Below are positions 44,847-54,351 of a stretch of DNA of 64,000 bases, piece by piece; the first letter of the stretch is position 1; the number at the start of each line of letters is the position of its first letter. The position numbers were made by a program, and so were the translations under genes. The notes under the pieces are model-generated. The model ran no database searches. It saw nothing but the letters and a program-made list of their open reading frames with translations, and was not told the origin of the DNA. This DNA comes from Bacteroidota bacterium. GTDB lineage: Bacteria > Bacteroidota > Bacteroidia > Chitinophagales > Chitinophagaceae. The stretch covers positions 122,495 to 186,494 of the forward strand of contig VBAT01000034.1 in assembly GCA_005884665.1 (NCBI GenBank), written 5' to 3'.

Positions 44847-45746
44847 ATGGGCCTTCTTAAAAAATATTCGGATAAACTCTATTTGAAACAATGGGGCATT
44901 GGCTTCCTTAAAGGAAATATCGCAGATATTATCCGCAACAGGCAGTCTGCACTCAGTTTCGAATGGATCTCATTAAACGACAAGAGCATTTCTTATGCCG
45001 ATCCCTTCGTTTTCAAAACGGATGACGGCCGCGTTAATATTCTGTTCGAAAGCGTTAGCAGCCATAATCTCGATGGCAAGATTTCCCTGATGGTTTGTAA
45101 TGATAACCTTGAGCCTGTTTTCGAGAAAGTTGTTCTTAACACAAATGATCACCTGTCCTATCCTTACGTGTTCCGGGAAAACGGGAAAATATATGTGTTC
45201 CCCGAAAATGCTTTTGGCGGTTCACTGAACGCTTATGAATTCGATCCTGTTACCAATTCACTGATCAACAAAAAAGAGATCATCAAAAAACCCTTACTGG
45301 ATTCTACCATTCTGAAATATGAAAACAGGTACTGGCTCTTTGCCACATTCCTCGGGGATACGCTTAACAGCGACCTGCATATTTTCTATGCCGATCATTT
45401 GATGGGGCCTTATACCGCTCACTCAGGAAACCCGGTAAAACGACAATTGAATGGATCGAGACCAGCAGGCAATTTCATACAAGTTGACGGTGAAATTTAC
45501 CGGCCAACGCAAAATTGCAGTAACTATTACGGAGAGTCTATCACAATTAATCGCATCAAAGTACTGACCACAACTCGGTTTGAAGAAGAAGAGCATATGC
45601 TCATTGAGCCCAACAAAAATGACGAATTCAACTATGGCATTCATACGATCAATGCCGTTGATGATATTATTATCGTAGATGGCCAAAAAGGTCATTTTGA
45701 ACCCGTACAACAACTAAGTAGAAAACTAAAAAATATTTTTAACTGA
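44847..45746 (+). CDS. GINT1_N-like beta-propeller glycan enzyme
   Basis: The 299-aa protein consists of short beta-propeller blades: SYADPFVFKTDDGRVNILFESVS, LSYPYVFRENGKIYVFPENAFGGSLNAYEFD, STILKYENRYWLFAT and DLHIFYADHLMGPYTAHS. The pattern matches the GH43-like five-bladed propeller known as the N-terminal domain of glucosamine inositolphosphorylceramide transferase 1. Bacterial stand-alone copies occur in polysaccharide loci, often beside formyl- or glycosyltransferases. The activity is not established; a glycan-binding or glycosyl-hydrolysing role is possible. The next GT4 gene starts 6 bases later. Confidence 0.7.
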   Translation: MGLLKKYSDKLYLKQWGIGFLKGNIADIIRNRQSALSFEWISLNDKSISYADPFVFKTDDGRVNILFESVSSHNLDGKISLMVCNDNLEPVFEKVVLNTNDHLSYPYVFRENGKIYVFPENAFGGSLNAYEFDPVTNSLINKKEIIKKPLLDSTILKYENRYWLFATFLGDTLNSDLHIFYADHLMGPYTAHSGNPVKRQLNGSRPAGNFIQVDGEIYRPTQNCSNYYGESITINRIKVLTTTRFEEEEHMLIEPNKNDEFNYGIHTINAVDDIIIVDGQKGHFEPVQQLSRKLKNIFN

Positions 45747-45752
45747 GCACTC

Positions 45753-46838
45753 ATGTCCCTATCCCTTTCCATAACGTCACCTTACGACAATGTTTTGTTT
45801 GTCGGCCCGGATTATAAAAATCACCGGGGCGGTATCGGAGCGGTATTGAGCATCTACTCAAAGAACATCAGCCCGTTCAATTTTATCGCCACCAACACAT
45901 ACAAGAACAAACTGTATGAGATGTTATATTTTTCCGGCTCGCTGCTGCGATTGTTCTTTCTATTAGTAAGAAACCGCCAAATCACGATCGTACATATTCA
46001 CGGCGCAAAGGATGGAAGCATTCTAAGGAAGTTCTTCGTTGGTTTTGTTGCAAAAAAACTGTTTGCCAGGAAAATCGTTTTTCATATTCACGCTGGTGCT
46101 TTTGATGAGTGTTACCAGAACGGCAATCCCCTTTACCGTTTCATGTGCCGGTTCCTTGTCAATAATTCTGAAGCACTTGTAGTGCTTTCCGGCCGGTGGA
46201 ATAATTTCTTCGAACAAAATTTCAGGATCAGGAAACTGCTGGTGATCAAAAACCCGGTAGAACACAAACGACCTGTTCTCGTAAGCCGCAAAAAAGACGC
46301 AGAAGTTGTATTTCTTTTCCTGGGCCGGATCGCAGATCACAAAGGTATTTTCGATCTCGTGGACCTCATTGTCCGTGAGCAGAAAACATTAAGAGGCAAA
46401 TGCAAATTCCTGATCGGTGGCAACCATGAAGTGGAAAGACTTAAGAACACTATTGCTGAAGGCGGCATCGGAGACCTGGCTGAATATATCGGGTGGGTAC
46501 AGGACGACGAGAAAGACAAGTTCTTTTATCAATCGGATTATTTTATTCTGCCCACATACGAAGAAGCGATGCCAATGACGATACTGGAAGCATTCAGTTT
46601 CGGCAAACCTGTAATCACGACGCCAGTAGGTAGCATCCCTGAAGTGGTAGAGAATTCCAAAAACGGGATCTTGTTTACGCCCGGTGATATGAACCAACTG
46701 AAAAAAATCCTTTTCGATGTAATTGATGACCGTTCGGGATATGACTGTATGAGAAAGCATGCGATGAATACCGCCACTTATTACTACCCGGAAAGTATAA
46801 AATCAGATTTAGAAAAGCTCTATTCAGAAATTTCTTAA
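45753..46838 (+). CDS. glycosyltransferase family 4 protein
   Basis: The 361-aa GT-B enzyme has a glycine-rich acceptor loop (VGPDYKNHRGGIGAVLSIYSKN), TIVHIHGAKDGSILRK, KIVFHIHAGAFDE, the hinge FLFLGRIADHKGIFDLVDLI and the donor-binding segment PTYEEAMPMTILEAFSFGKPVITT (E-x7-E) followed by GSIPEVVENSKNGIL. It should be a retaining transferase adding one repeat-unit sugar. It sits 6 bases after the propeller gene and 4 bases before the heparinase gene. Confidence 0.94.
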   Translation: MSLSLSITSPYDNVLFVGPDYKNHRGGIGAVLSIYSKNISPFNFIATNTYKNKLYEMLYFSGSLLRLFFLLVRNRQITIVHIHGAKDGSILRKFFVGFVAKKLFARKIVFHIHAGAFDECYQNGNPLYRFMCRFLVNNSEALVVLSGRWNNFFEQNFRIRKLLVIKNPVEHKRPVLVSRKKDAEVVFLFLGRIADHKGIFDLVDLIVREQKTLRGKCKFLIGGNHEVERLKNTIAEGGIGDLAEYIGWVQDDEKDKFFYQSDYFILPTYEEAMPMTILEAFSFGKPVITTPVGSIPEVVENSKNGILFTPGDMNQLKKILFDVIDDRSGYDCMRKHAMNTATYYYPESIKSDLEKLYSEIS

Positions 46839-46842
46839 ACTT

Positions 46843-48792
46843 ATGATCACAGGAAGATTAAAATGGTATTATAGCCGGCTAAGTACGATGAACGTACCTG
46901 AGCTTTTTTTCAGGGCGAAGCAGATCCAACAACGATCCTTCGAAAAAATGTTCACGCCCAAACCTGTTTATGACTATGTCACGGTAAACCGCGTCAACTT
47001 CGATTTTTCTTTTACAGAGATAATGATACCGGGAAAATTCCTGGTGTTTGGCCACCCGCTGGATATTCATGAAAACATGGATTTTCATATGGATATCTTT
47101 TCCCGCAAGAGATTCCCGCTTACTTTCTCCAAAACCATCGATATCCGCACAGACAAGTTTGGAAGCGCCAAAGCGGTGTGGGAAGTTAACAGGCTTCAAT
47201 TTTTGATCCCGCTGCTTACGGATTATAAAATAACCAGGGACCGGAGTAAGCTGGACCTATTTGTATCCATCATGACTTCATGGAATGAGCAGAACCCGTA
47301 TTTGAAAGGGATCAACTGGTACAGCAACATTGAAATAAACCTACGACTGATCAACTGGTACTGGTGCTGGATACTATTGGAAAAAGATGAAGCGTGGCAA
47401 AAAGAGGAAAAATACAAATCCTTCCGCGAGGATGTGTGGTTGCCGTTGATCTATACCCATTGCGTATACAGTTCCAGGAACCCGTCCTATCATTCTTCGG
47501 CAAACAATCACCTGATAGCCGAATATGCAGGCCTGTTCATCGCCTCTTCACTTTGGAAGTTCAGGGAATCGCATAGCTGGTTGAAAAAAAGCCGCCGCGG
47601 TCTCGAGAGAGAAATCCTCAAACAACACAGTGAAAACGGCATAAATAAAGAGGAAGCTTCAGGATATATCCAGTTCATCACAGACATGTTCCTGCTATCA
47701 TATATCGCTGCCGAACATTCGGGGATTGCTTTCTCGGCGAGATATACGAACAGCCTCAAAGCGATTTGCAACTATATCAATAATCTACTGGACATGAACG
47801 GGAATTGTCCAAAGTATGGTGACGAAGATGATGGAAGAGTGATATTGCCAGATGGAGATACTGAAACCAACAATTTCCTTTCGATATTAAATACGGCAGC
47901 CGTCCTATTCAGCAGGCCTGAGTTGAAGCGTTGCGGCGCACGATGGGATATGAAATCTCATTTGCTGACAAGCCGGTTTAATGGCAAATCTGTCTGGGAT
48001 CAGTTCAAGCATCACAGTTCCCCGGTTCGTTCCGCCTTTTATGAAAAAGAAGGACATTTCATTTTACGTAAGCACGTGGACCATGACAAGGAGATCTATT
48101 GTCATTTTGATGCTGCACCACTCGGTTATTTGTCGATTGCTGCACATGGCCATGCCGATGCATTGTCCATCATTGTACACATTGACGGTTTTCCATTCCT
48201 CGTAGATCCCGGTACCTATGCCTACCATACACATGCCGAATGGAGAAAATATTTTGTCAGCACGCTGGCGCATAATACCGTCACCATTAACAATTCGGAC
48301 CAGGCATTGCTGTCAGGGCCTACATTATGGCTGAATCATTACCGGTCATCTATCCTGAAAGCAAAAACTTCGGATGAGTTCGATGTGATCACAGCTACGC
48401 ATAACGGGTACAAAAAAGATAAAGTCACCCATACCCGGACTGTTGAATTCAATAAGGAGAAAGATTACCTGAAAATTTCCGACCTCGTTGAATCCAGGAA
48501 ACCGGAATGCGTGATCAATATTCCTTTTCACCTGCATCCCGATGTATATGTCATGAAAACCTCTGGCAATACATATGTGCTCGGACGAAAAGACACTCCT
48601 TCCACCATCGAATTGACCTTCGATCCAGTTATAAGTTCACAAGCCATCAGGGCTTTGGATGAATATACTTTGGGATGGTATTCACCCTCCTTTATGAAAA
48701 AAGATAAATCCACGGTAATCATGGGCGAACATGTGTCCAATGAAGAATCATTAACCTTAATTACGTATATCAAAATCATCAACAGAGCATGA
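46843..48792 (+). CDS. heparinase II/III family protein
   Basis: The 649-aa protein has the two-domain layout of this family. The N-terminal alpha-helical part includes WYSNIEINLRLINWYWCWIL, NPSYHSSANNHLIAEYAGLFIAS and GINKEEASGYIQFITDMFLLSY. The C-terminal Heparinase_II_III beta part holds AAHGHADALSIIVHIDGFPFLVDPGTYAYH, with the family's H-x-H-x-D-x-x motif and Asp-Pro-Gly-Thr. No signal peptide is evident. In exopolysaccharide loci such proteins may cleave or modify uronic-acid chains. The stop overlaps the start of the next gene by 4 bases. Confidence 0.93.
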   Translation: MITGRLKWYYSRLSTMNVPELFFRAKQIQQRSFEKMFTPKPVYDYVTVNRVNFDFSFTEIMIPGKFLVFGHPLDIHENMDFHMDIFSRKRFPLTFSKTIDIRTDKFGSAKAVWEVNRLQFLIPLLTDYKITRDRSKLDLFVSIMTSWNEQNPYLKGINWYSNIEINLRLINWYWCWILLEKDEAWQKEEKYKSFREDVWLPLIYTHCVYSSRNPSYHSSANNHLIAEYAGLFIASSLWKFRESHSWLKKSRRGLEREILKQHSENGINKEEASGYIQFITDMFLLSYIAAEHSGIAFSARYTNSLKAICNYINNLLDMNGNCPKYGDEDDGRVILPDGDTETNNFLSILNTAAVLFSRPELKRCGARWDMKSHLLTSRFNGKSVWDQFKHHSSPVRSAFYEKEGHFILRKHVDHDKEIYCHFDAAPLGYLSIAAHGHADALSIIVHIDGFPFLVDPGTYAYHTHAEWRKYFVSTLAHNTVTINNSDQALLSGPTLWLNHYRSSILKAKTSDEFDVITATHNGYKKDKVTHTRTVEFNKEKDYLKISDLVESRKPECVINIPFHLHPDVYVMKTSGNTYVLGRKDTPSTIELTFDPVISSQAIRALDEYTLGWYSPSFMKKDKSTVIMGEHVSNEESLTLITYIKIINRA

Positions 48793-50099
48793 ACATCAGC
48801 ATTTTTGGACTGGGTTATGTCGGCTGTGTAAGCCTTGGCTGCCTGGCCCGCAACGGACACACTGTTATCGGCGTTGACGTCAGCGAAACAAAAGTGAAGC
48901 AGATCAATTCCGGTCTGGCCACTATCATCGAAAAGGATATTGACCATATTATCCGCGAGGAGCACAACAAGTGCAGAATATCCGCTACCACGGATTATAG
49001 CAGGGCTATTCTCGATACGGAGATCTCTATCGTGGCAGTAGGTACGCCTTCCAGTGCTACGGGTCATCTTAACCTCGAGTACATATTTAAAGTGGCAGAG
49101 AATTTCGGCCGGATATTGAGAGCCAAGGAGCAATTCCATGTCATTGTGATCAGGTCTACCGTATTGCCTGGCACTTCGGCAAAATTTGCGGACATCATCG
49201 AGGAGTATTCCGGCAAAAGAAGGAATGTGGATTTCGCCATGGTATCAAACCCGGAATTTCTCCGTGAAGGAACGGCTGTTCATGACTATTATCATCCGCC
49301 ACTTACGCTTATCGGATCAGACAGTCCCGAAGCTGCTGAAAAAGTAGCATCGTTGTACAACCATCTTCCGGCCGAAGTGGTAGTGACCGAGGTGAAAGTC
49401 GCCGAGCTGATGAAATATGTCAACAATACATTCCATGCGTTGAAAGTTTCATTCGGTAACGAGATTGGCAATATCTGTTCAGCACTGAAGATAGATTCAC
49501 ATAAAGTGATGGAAATATTCTGCAAGGATAAAGAACTGAACATTTCCCCATATTATTTCAAGCCCGGTTTTGCCTTTGGTGGTTCCTGTCTTCCCAAGGA
49601 TCTGAAAGGTCTTCAAACCCTCGCACATGATCATTACGTAAAGACGCCGCTAATAGAAAGCATCGACAAAACAAACGATCTGCAGATTAGCCGTGCGGTG
49701 GAAATGATCCAGCAAACCAAAAAAAGAAAGCTCGGTTTCCTTGGTCTCAGCTTCAAGGCCGGTACTGATGACCTTCGCAACTCCCCTGCCGTAGCGCTCA
49801 TCGAAACATTGCTGGGCAAAGGATACGAGATAGCGATCTATGATAAGAATGTTCACCTGTCAAACCTGACCGGTACGAACAAAGAATACATTGATACGCA
49901 TATTCCCCACCTGTCAAAGTTGATGAAATCGCAAATAAGCGAGCTGATGCACGAGTCGGAGATCATCATCGTAAACAATAAAGAAAAAGAATACATAGAC
50001 ATCCTGACGAATGTTGAATGGTCGCATCCTATCATTGATATGGTGAGACTGCCCCAGGAGATCCGTGAGAAAAAGAACTATAAAGGAATAAACTGGTAA
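48789..50099 (+). CDS. algD: GDP-mannose 6-dehydrogenase (AlgD-type)
   Basis: The 436-aa enzyme of the UDP-glucose/GDP-mannose dehydrogenase family has an N-terminal Rossmann motif (ISIFGLGYVGCVSLGCLA). It has VSNPEFLREGTAVHDYYHPP, the bridging helix with NTFHALKVSFGNEIGNI, the catalytic loop YYFKPGFAFGGSCLPKD with Cys267, and a C-terminal domain with LGFLGLSFKAGTDDLRNSP. The sequence around the catalytic Cys and NTFHALKVSF favour the AlgD side over UDP-glucose dehydrogenases; the exact donor is inferred. It oxidises the donor to a GDP-hexuronate using two NAD. It overlaps the heparinase gene by 4 bases. Confidence 0.85.
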   Translation: MNISIFGLGYVGCVSLGCLARNGHTVIGVDVSETKVKQINSGLATIIEKDIDHIIREEHNKCRISATTDYSRAILDTEISIVAVGTPSSATGHLNLEYIFKVAENFGRILRAKEQFHVIVIRSTVLPGTSAKFADIIEEYSGKRRNVDFAMVSNPEFLREGTAVHDYYHPPLTLIGSDSPEAAEKVASLYNHLPAEVVVTEVKVAELMKYVNNTFHALKVSFGNEIGNICSALKIDSHKVMEIFCKDKELNISPYYFKPGFAFGGSCLPKDLKGLQTLAHDHYVKTPLIESIDKTNDLQISRAVEMIQQTKKRKLGFLGLSFKAGTDDLRNSPAVALIETLLGKGYEIAIYDKNVHLSNLTGTNKEYIDTHIPHLSKLMKSQISELMHESEIIIVNNKEKEYIDILTNVEWSHPIIDMVRLPQEIREKKNYKGINW

Positions 50100-50109
50100 A
50101 CCGAACCTC

Positions 50110-51348
50110 ATGTTTGAAGGAAAACATATACTGATCGTGGTGGAGAATCTGCCGCTACCCTTTGACCGGAGAGTATGGCAGGAAGCCAATACACTTAAGG
50201 AAAATGGTGCCGAAGTATCCATCATTTGCCCCAAAATGAAGGGCTATACAAAAAAATATGAGTGCATTAATGGCATTCATATTTATCGCCATCCCTTACC
50301 ATTGGAAGCGAAAGGTGCAATAGGCTACTTGAGGGAATATTGTGCCGCCCTGTTCTGGGAGTTTGTCCTGGCGTGGAAAATATTTTTCAAAAAACGTTTT
50401 CACGTGATCCAGGGGTGCAATCCTCCAGACCTGATATTCTTTGTGGCCTGGTTCTTCAGGATCTTCGGTGTAAAATATGTTTTCGATCATCATGATATCA
50501 ATCCTGAATTATTTATCGCCAAATACAATAAAAAAGGGTTTTTCTATCGCTTCCTGCTCCTGGCAGAGCGACTGACTTTCATGACAGCTAATTATAGCAT
50601 TGCCACCAATGAAAGTTATCGCGAGATTGCCATCCGTCGTGGTAAAATGGATCCGGAAAAAGTAACTGTTGTAAGAAGCGGACCAAAACTTGACAGGCTG
50701 CAGATTACAGCGGGTAATGAAAAATATAAGAAAGGACGAAAATACCTCGTGGGTTATGTAGGAGTGATCGGCGAGCAGGAAGGACTTGACCTGTTACTCG
50801 AATCTGCCAGGCATATCACGCAAACAAGACAGGATGTTCAGTTTGCCATTGTAGGTGGAGGGACTGACCTCGAGAATGTCAGGAAAATGGCGTCCGATAT
50901 GGGTTTAAATGGCTACGTGGATTTTTATGGCCGTGTAGACGACGCAACTCTTGTAGATGTGTTGAATACAGCTGATGTATGCGTGAACCCGGATAAGCCT
51001 ACCGTGATGAATAACCTTTCTACCATGAATAAGATCATGGAGTATATGGCACTAAAGAAGGCGATCGTTCAATTTGACCTGAAAGAGGGAAGAGTATCGG
51101 CCCGGAAAGCGTCTCTTTACGCGATTAACAGCGATACAACCGATTTTGCTAATAAGATCAACTGGCTGCTTGATAATGAGGGTGCAAGAAGGGAGATGGG
51201 TGAATATGGCTACCAGCGTATCCTTCATGAGTTATCATGGGACTATGAAAAAAACAAGTTGATCGATTTTTATAAAAGAGTGCTCAGGACCGAACCGGTT
51301 CCCGAGCCGGAAAGAAAGCTTAAAGCTTCCCCGACTTACCTATCGTGA
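50110..51348 (+). CDS. glycosyltransferase family 4 protein (WbuB-like)
   Basis: The 412-aa GT-B enzyme starts ILIVVENLPLPFDRRVWQEANTL, a well-known N-terminal motif of WbuB-like transferases. It has VEVS-type strand sequence EVSIICPKMKGYTKKY, YVFDHHDINPELF, the hinge YLVGYVGVIGEQEGLDLLLES and a donor segment PDKPTVMNNLSTMNKIMEYMALKKAIVQFD. In this branch the first Glu of E-x7-E is altered. It is probably an early transferase acting on the lipid-linked intermediate; the priming transferase is encoded 81 bases downstream. Confidence 0.93.
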   Translation: MFEGKHILIVVENLPLPFDRRVWQEANTLKENGAEVSIICPKMKGYTKKYECINGIHIYRHPLPLEAKGAIGYLREYCAALFWEFVLAWKIFFKKRFHVIQGCNPPDLIFFVAWFFRIFGVKYVFDHHDINPELFIAKYNKKGFFYRFLLLAERLTFMTANYSIATNESYREIAIRRGKMDPEKVTVVRSGPKLDRLQITAGNEKYKKGRKYLVGYVGVIGEQEGLDLLLESARHITQTRQDVQFAIVGGGTDLENVRKMASDMGLNGYVDFYGRVDDATLVDVLNTADVCVNPDKPTVMNNLSTMNKIMEYMALKKAIVQFDLKEGRVSARKASLYAINSDTTDFANKINWLLDNEGARREMGEYGYQRILHELSWDYEKNKLIDFYKRVLRTEPVPEPERKLKASPTYLS

Positions 51349-51429
51349 GTTTATTTTGTTCATCCAATACCAATGAGCGGCTTGATTAACGGCGATTATT
51401 AGATTCTTACATTTTTTAAAGAGAACATT

Positions 51430-52821
51430 ATGAACCAGCGTCTCACAATTTTATTACGAATCAGCTTTGCGGTCCTGGACCTGATGGTGCTGAATGTGGC
51501 CTTTGTCATGTGCCGGTATATGTTTGAAGGATACATTGCCGCAGATGACAAGGTGCAATACACTTACTTCTGGTTTTTATCCAATTTCGCCTGGGTAATC
51601 TCCAGCTGGAGCACAAATATTTATAACGATAAGGACATTTACCTGTTTGAACGGTTTTCACGTTCTACTATGCAGGCTTTTCTCTATTTCTTTGGAATAG
51701 TCATGCTATACCTGGCTTTCAACAAGGAAGCCGATCTTTCCAGGTTGTTCGTGATAAGCGTGCTGACTTCGTTTGCAGTAAGCCTGCTTATAAACAGATT
51801 CCTGCACCTGGCTATTCACCATTTCTTCCAGAATAAGGACCATATCTCGCGCAAGATTATGATCATCGGGTATAATGAACGGGCTAAAAAACTGGCTTCA
51901 TATCTTGAGCAGGAACCGGTAAAAACCGAGATCGTCGGTTTTTGCGAGGAAGAAAAGAATATTTATGAACTGTCGAACTACCCTATCATCAGCGGGCTTG
52001 ACAATGTGATCGAAACCTCGAAACAGTACAAGGTTACCGAAATATTTTCCACGATATCACCGGAGCAACAAACCGGGATCTATTCACTGATCAACCAGGC
52101 TGACCAGGCCTGTATCCGTTTCCGCATCATCCCCGACCTAAGCCAGTTCATACGGAAGCCGGTTCATATAGATTACCTGAATGATATGCCGGTATTGTCC
52201 TTGCGCAAAGAACCCCTGGACGATGTGGGTAACCGGATCAAGAAACGTTTTTATGATATTATAGTCAGTTCCCTTGTCATCGCACTGGTGCTTTCATGGC
52301 TCATCCCGATCATTTCACTGCTTATCTGGCTTGAATCAAGAGGGCCGATCTTCTTTATTCAACAAAGAAGTGGTAAGAATGGCAAAACATTTAACTGTAT
52401 CAAGTTCCGCAGTATGAAGGTGAATAAAGATGCGCATGAAAAACAGGCAGTGAAAAACGATGGCCGTATAACCAGGATGGGAAAGTTCATGCGTAAAACA
52501 AATATCGATGAACTACCGCAATTCTTTAATGTATTAATGAGCGATATGAGCATTGTCGGGCCCCGGCCGCATATGCTCAAGCATACCGACGATTATTCAA
52601 AACTTATCCGTCAATACATGATCCGCCATTTCCTTAAACCCGGGATAACGGGTTGGGCACAGATCAATGGTTGCAGGGGTGAAACAAGGACGGTCAAAGA
52701 CATGAATGACCGCGTACAGTATGATCTTTGGTATCTCGAGAACTGGAGTCTCTGGCTGGACACAAGGATCATCGCCATGACAGCGTTTAACATGGCCAAA
52801 GGCGAAAAGAACGCCTACTGA
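51430..52821 (+). CDS. undecaprenyl-phosphate hexose phosphotransferase (WcaJ-type)
   Basis: The 463-aa polyprenyl glycosylphosphotransferase has four N-terminal membrane helices (within residues 8-130) and a CoA-binding-like domain (MIIGYNERAKKLASYL). A fifth helix lies before the C-terminal catalytic bac_transf domain: KKRFYDIIVSSLVIALVL, FFIQQRSGKNGKTFNCIKFRSM, NIDELPQFFNVLMSDMSIVGPRPHM and KPGITGWAQINGCRGET. It starts each repeat unit by moving a hexose-1-phosphate to undecaprenyl phosphate. It is the last gene of the exopolysaccharide block, and a strong terminator follows. Confidence 0.95.
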   Translation: MNQRLTILLRISFAVLDLMVLNVAFVMCRYMFEGYIAADDKVQYTYFWFLSNFAWVISSWSTNIYNDKDIYLFERFSRSTMQAFLYFFGIVMLYLAFNKEADLSRLFVISVLTSFAVSLLINRFLHLAIHHFFQNKDHISRKIMIIGYNERAKKLASYLEQEPVKTEIVGFCEEEKNIYELSNYPIISGLDNVIETSKQYKVTEIFSTISPEQQTGIYSLINQADQACIRFRIIPDLSQFIRKPVHIDYLNDMPVLSLRKEPLDDVGNRIKKRFYDIIVSSLVIALVLSWLIPIISLLIWLESRGPIFFIQQRSGKNGKTFNCIKFRSMKVNKDAHEKQAVKNDGRITRMGKFMRKTNIDELPQFFNVLMSDMSIVGPRPHMLKHTDDYSKLIRQYMIRHFLKPGITGWAQINGCRGETRTVKDMNDRVQYDLWYLENWSLWLDTRIIAMTAFNMAKGEKNAY

Positions 52822-52856
52822 TTCGTCTCTTCATAACAACTGGAATACACAAGCAC

Positions 52857-52902
52857 AACTGGTATCCTGCACCTGTCAAGGTGTGGTTTACCAGTTTTTT
52901 TT
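52857..52902 (+). terminator. terminator of the exopolysaccharide locus
   Basis: AACTGGTA (52857-52864) pairs with TACCAGTT (52889-52896), an inner CACCT/AGGTG stem caps it, and eight T residues follow. Confidence 0.85.
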
Positions 52903-53030
52903 ACTATCTACCCTAAGTATTTTTTCTCTTTATTGTTAACTTGTGGCTGCATTTGCTAAATTATCGGTCTACGCTATTGAGTTATTCTCATTGCTTTATA
53001 ACTTAGCTGTTGGTTTTAAGCCATATCCTG

Positions 53031-54167
53031 ATGCAGAAGCTGTCCCTGTTGGCCATATTATCCTTTATCCACTTCGCTATCGCTGCGCAGACCAGTGTTC
53101 AACTCGCAACACCCAGGGTCTATCTTCCTAAAGAATATTCTGTCTATTATAAACTGGGCGAACGGGTCATCCAGATAAAGCTCATCCAATATGGTAATTC
53201 ACGAGACAGGGTCTATATCAACCTGCATGACGATGCGATTACCGCGGTAAACGGCGCCAAAAAGCTCCTTGAAAGAAAAGGCGGGTACCTTATCAAAATA
53301 GAAAATTATAAAACCCGCAATATCCGTTTCAAACTGGATGGTAAATATTATACTATCGATCCCAACAGGATGTTCTCCCGCGCCGGCATCGCCCGCAGTC
53401 TCATCATTTTTGGCACTACAAGCCCAAAGGCAATTGATGAAATAGAGAAATTTGCCACCCGCGTTTTACAACTCATACCACCCAATCCTTCCTGGATCAT
53501 TGCCCTGCATAATAATACAAACGGGAAATACTCTGTCAACAGTTACCTGCCAGGCGGAGAAAAAGAAAAAGATGCAAAAGGACTTAATGTCAACCAGGAC
53601 CAGGATGCTGACGATTTCTTTTTTACTACTGATAGCGTTTTGTTTTACCGGCTGGCTAATGAACGGTACAATACCATACTCCAGGATAATGTCAATGCAA
53701 AAAGAGACGGATCGCTCAGCATTTATTGCGGCGAAAAAAAAATCCGGTATGTAAACTGCGAAACCGAACATGGCCGTCAACCTGAATATGACCAGATGAT
53801 CGTTGCAGCCGACAGGCAACTGGAAAGCAAAGGTCTTGATATAGGATTTGTCAGGAATCCGGATAAGATCGCTTATAGTTATCGTGTGGCTACGACAGGC
53901 AAACAATTTTTACCAAAAAACAATTCTGACATTTTATTTGGTGAAAGAAAGGTAGGCCTGGTGCGGACGGTGCAGGCAGATTCAGCTTTTGCCATTTCCG
54001 GCAAATTAGAAATGAATAAAGATTTTCCTCTTACTTCCGATATGGATTTTTTCCTGTTTGTATCCTCCACTCAACCGCCCCGCCTCGAAGTACGCATCGA
54101 CCCAACTCGAAAAAAAGAGCTCGTTAATCCCTCTGCAACAGTAAGAATTACTACCCGCACTGAGTAG
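53031..54167 (+). CDS. secreted protein, possibly an M14/AstE-like metallohydrolase relative
   Basis: The 378-aa protein has a clear signal peptide (MQKLSLLAILSFIHFAIAAQT; ATG 53031 chosen over an upstream start). It then shows YINLHDDAITAVNGAKKLLERKGG, YYTIDPNRMFSRAGI and SWIIALHNNTNG. Further on come DADDFFFTTD and YVNCETEHGRQPEYDQMI. The order H-x-x-[ED], Asp-Pro-Asn-Arg, His-Asn-Asn, E-x-E-H-G resembles zinc carboxypeptidase/aspartoacylase-like folds, but the first motif has Asp and Ala where H-x-x-E is usual. The family is not firmly recognised. An apparent M14 peptidase is encoded at 55774-56853. Confidence 0.65.
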   Translation: MQKLSLLAILSFIHFAIAAQTSVQLATPRVYLPKEYSVYYKLGERVIQIKLIQYGNSRDRVYINLHDDAITAVNGAKKLLERKGGYLIKIENYKTRNIRFKLDGKYYTIDPNRMFSRAGIARSLIIFGTTSPKAIDEIEKFATRVLQLIPPNPSWIIALHNNTNGKYSVNSYLPGGEKEKDAKGLNVNQDQDADDFFFTTDSVLFYRLANERYNTILQDNVNAKRDGSLSIYCGEKKIRYVNCETEHGRQPEYDQMIVAADRQLESKGLDIGFVRNPDKIAYSYRVATTGKQFLPKNNSDILFGERKVGLVRTVQADSAFAISGKLEMNKDFPLTSDMDFFLFVSSTQPPRLEVRIDPTRKKELVNPSATVRITTRTE

Positions 54168-54351
54168 AGAGTGAGAAACAGTGCGAAAAGCGATGTTTCC
54201 TATATTTCTCATCTTCGTTCCGACATCCAGCATCGACTGATTCCTCGCTGCTCTCCCCTCCCCTTCAGTTCATTCAATTCTTCATCCAGTTCATTCATTC
54301 TGTCAATTTCCAGGATTGATGGCGTTTCTATTTTGCGCGAAAATCAAAACC

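Noticed and set aside
54240-54310. TTCATTC-type simple repeat before the OmpA-like gene
   Set aside because: Irregular and short; no sign of function or phase variation because it is outside the coding frame.
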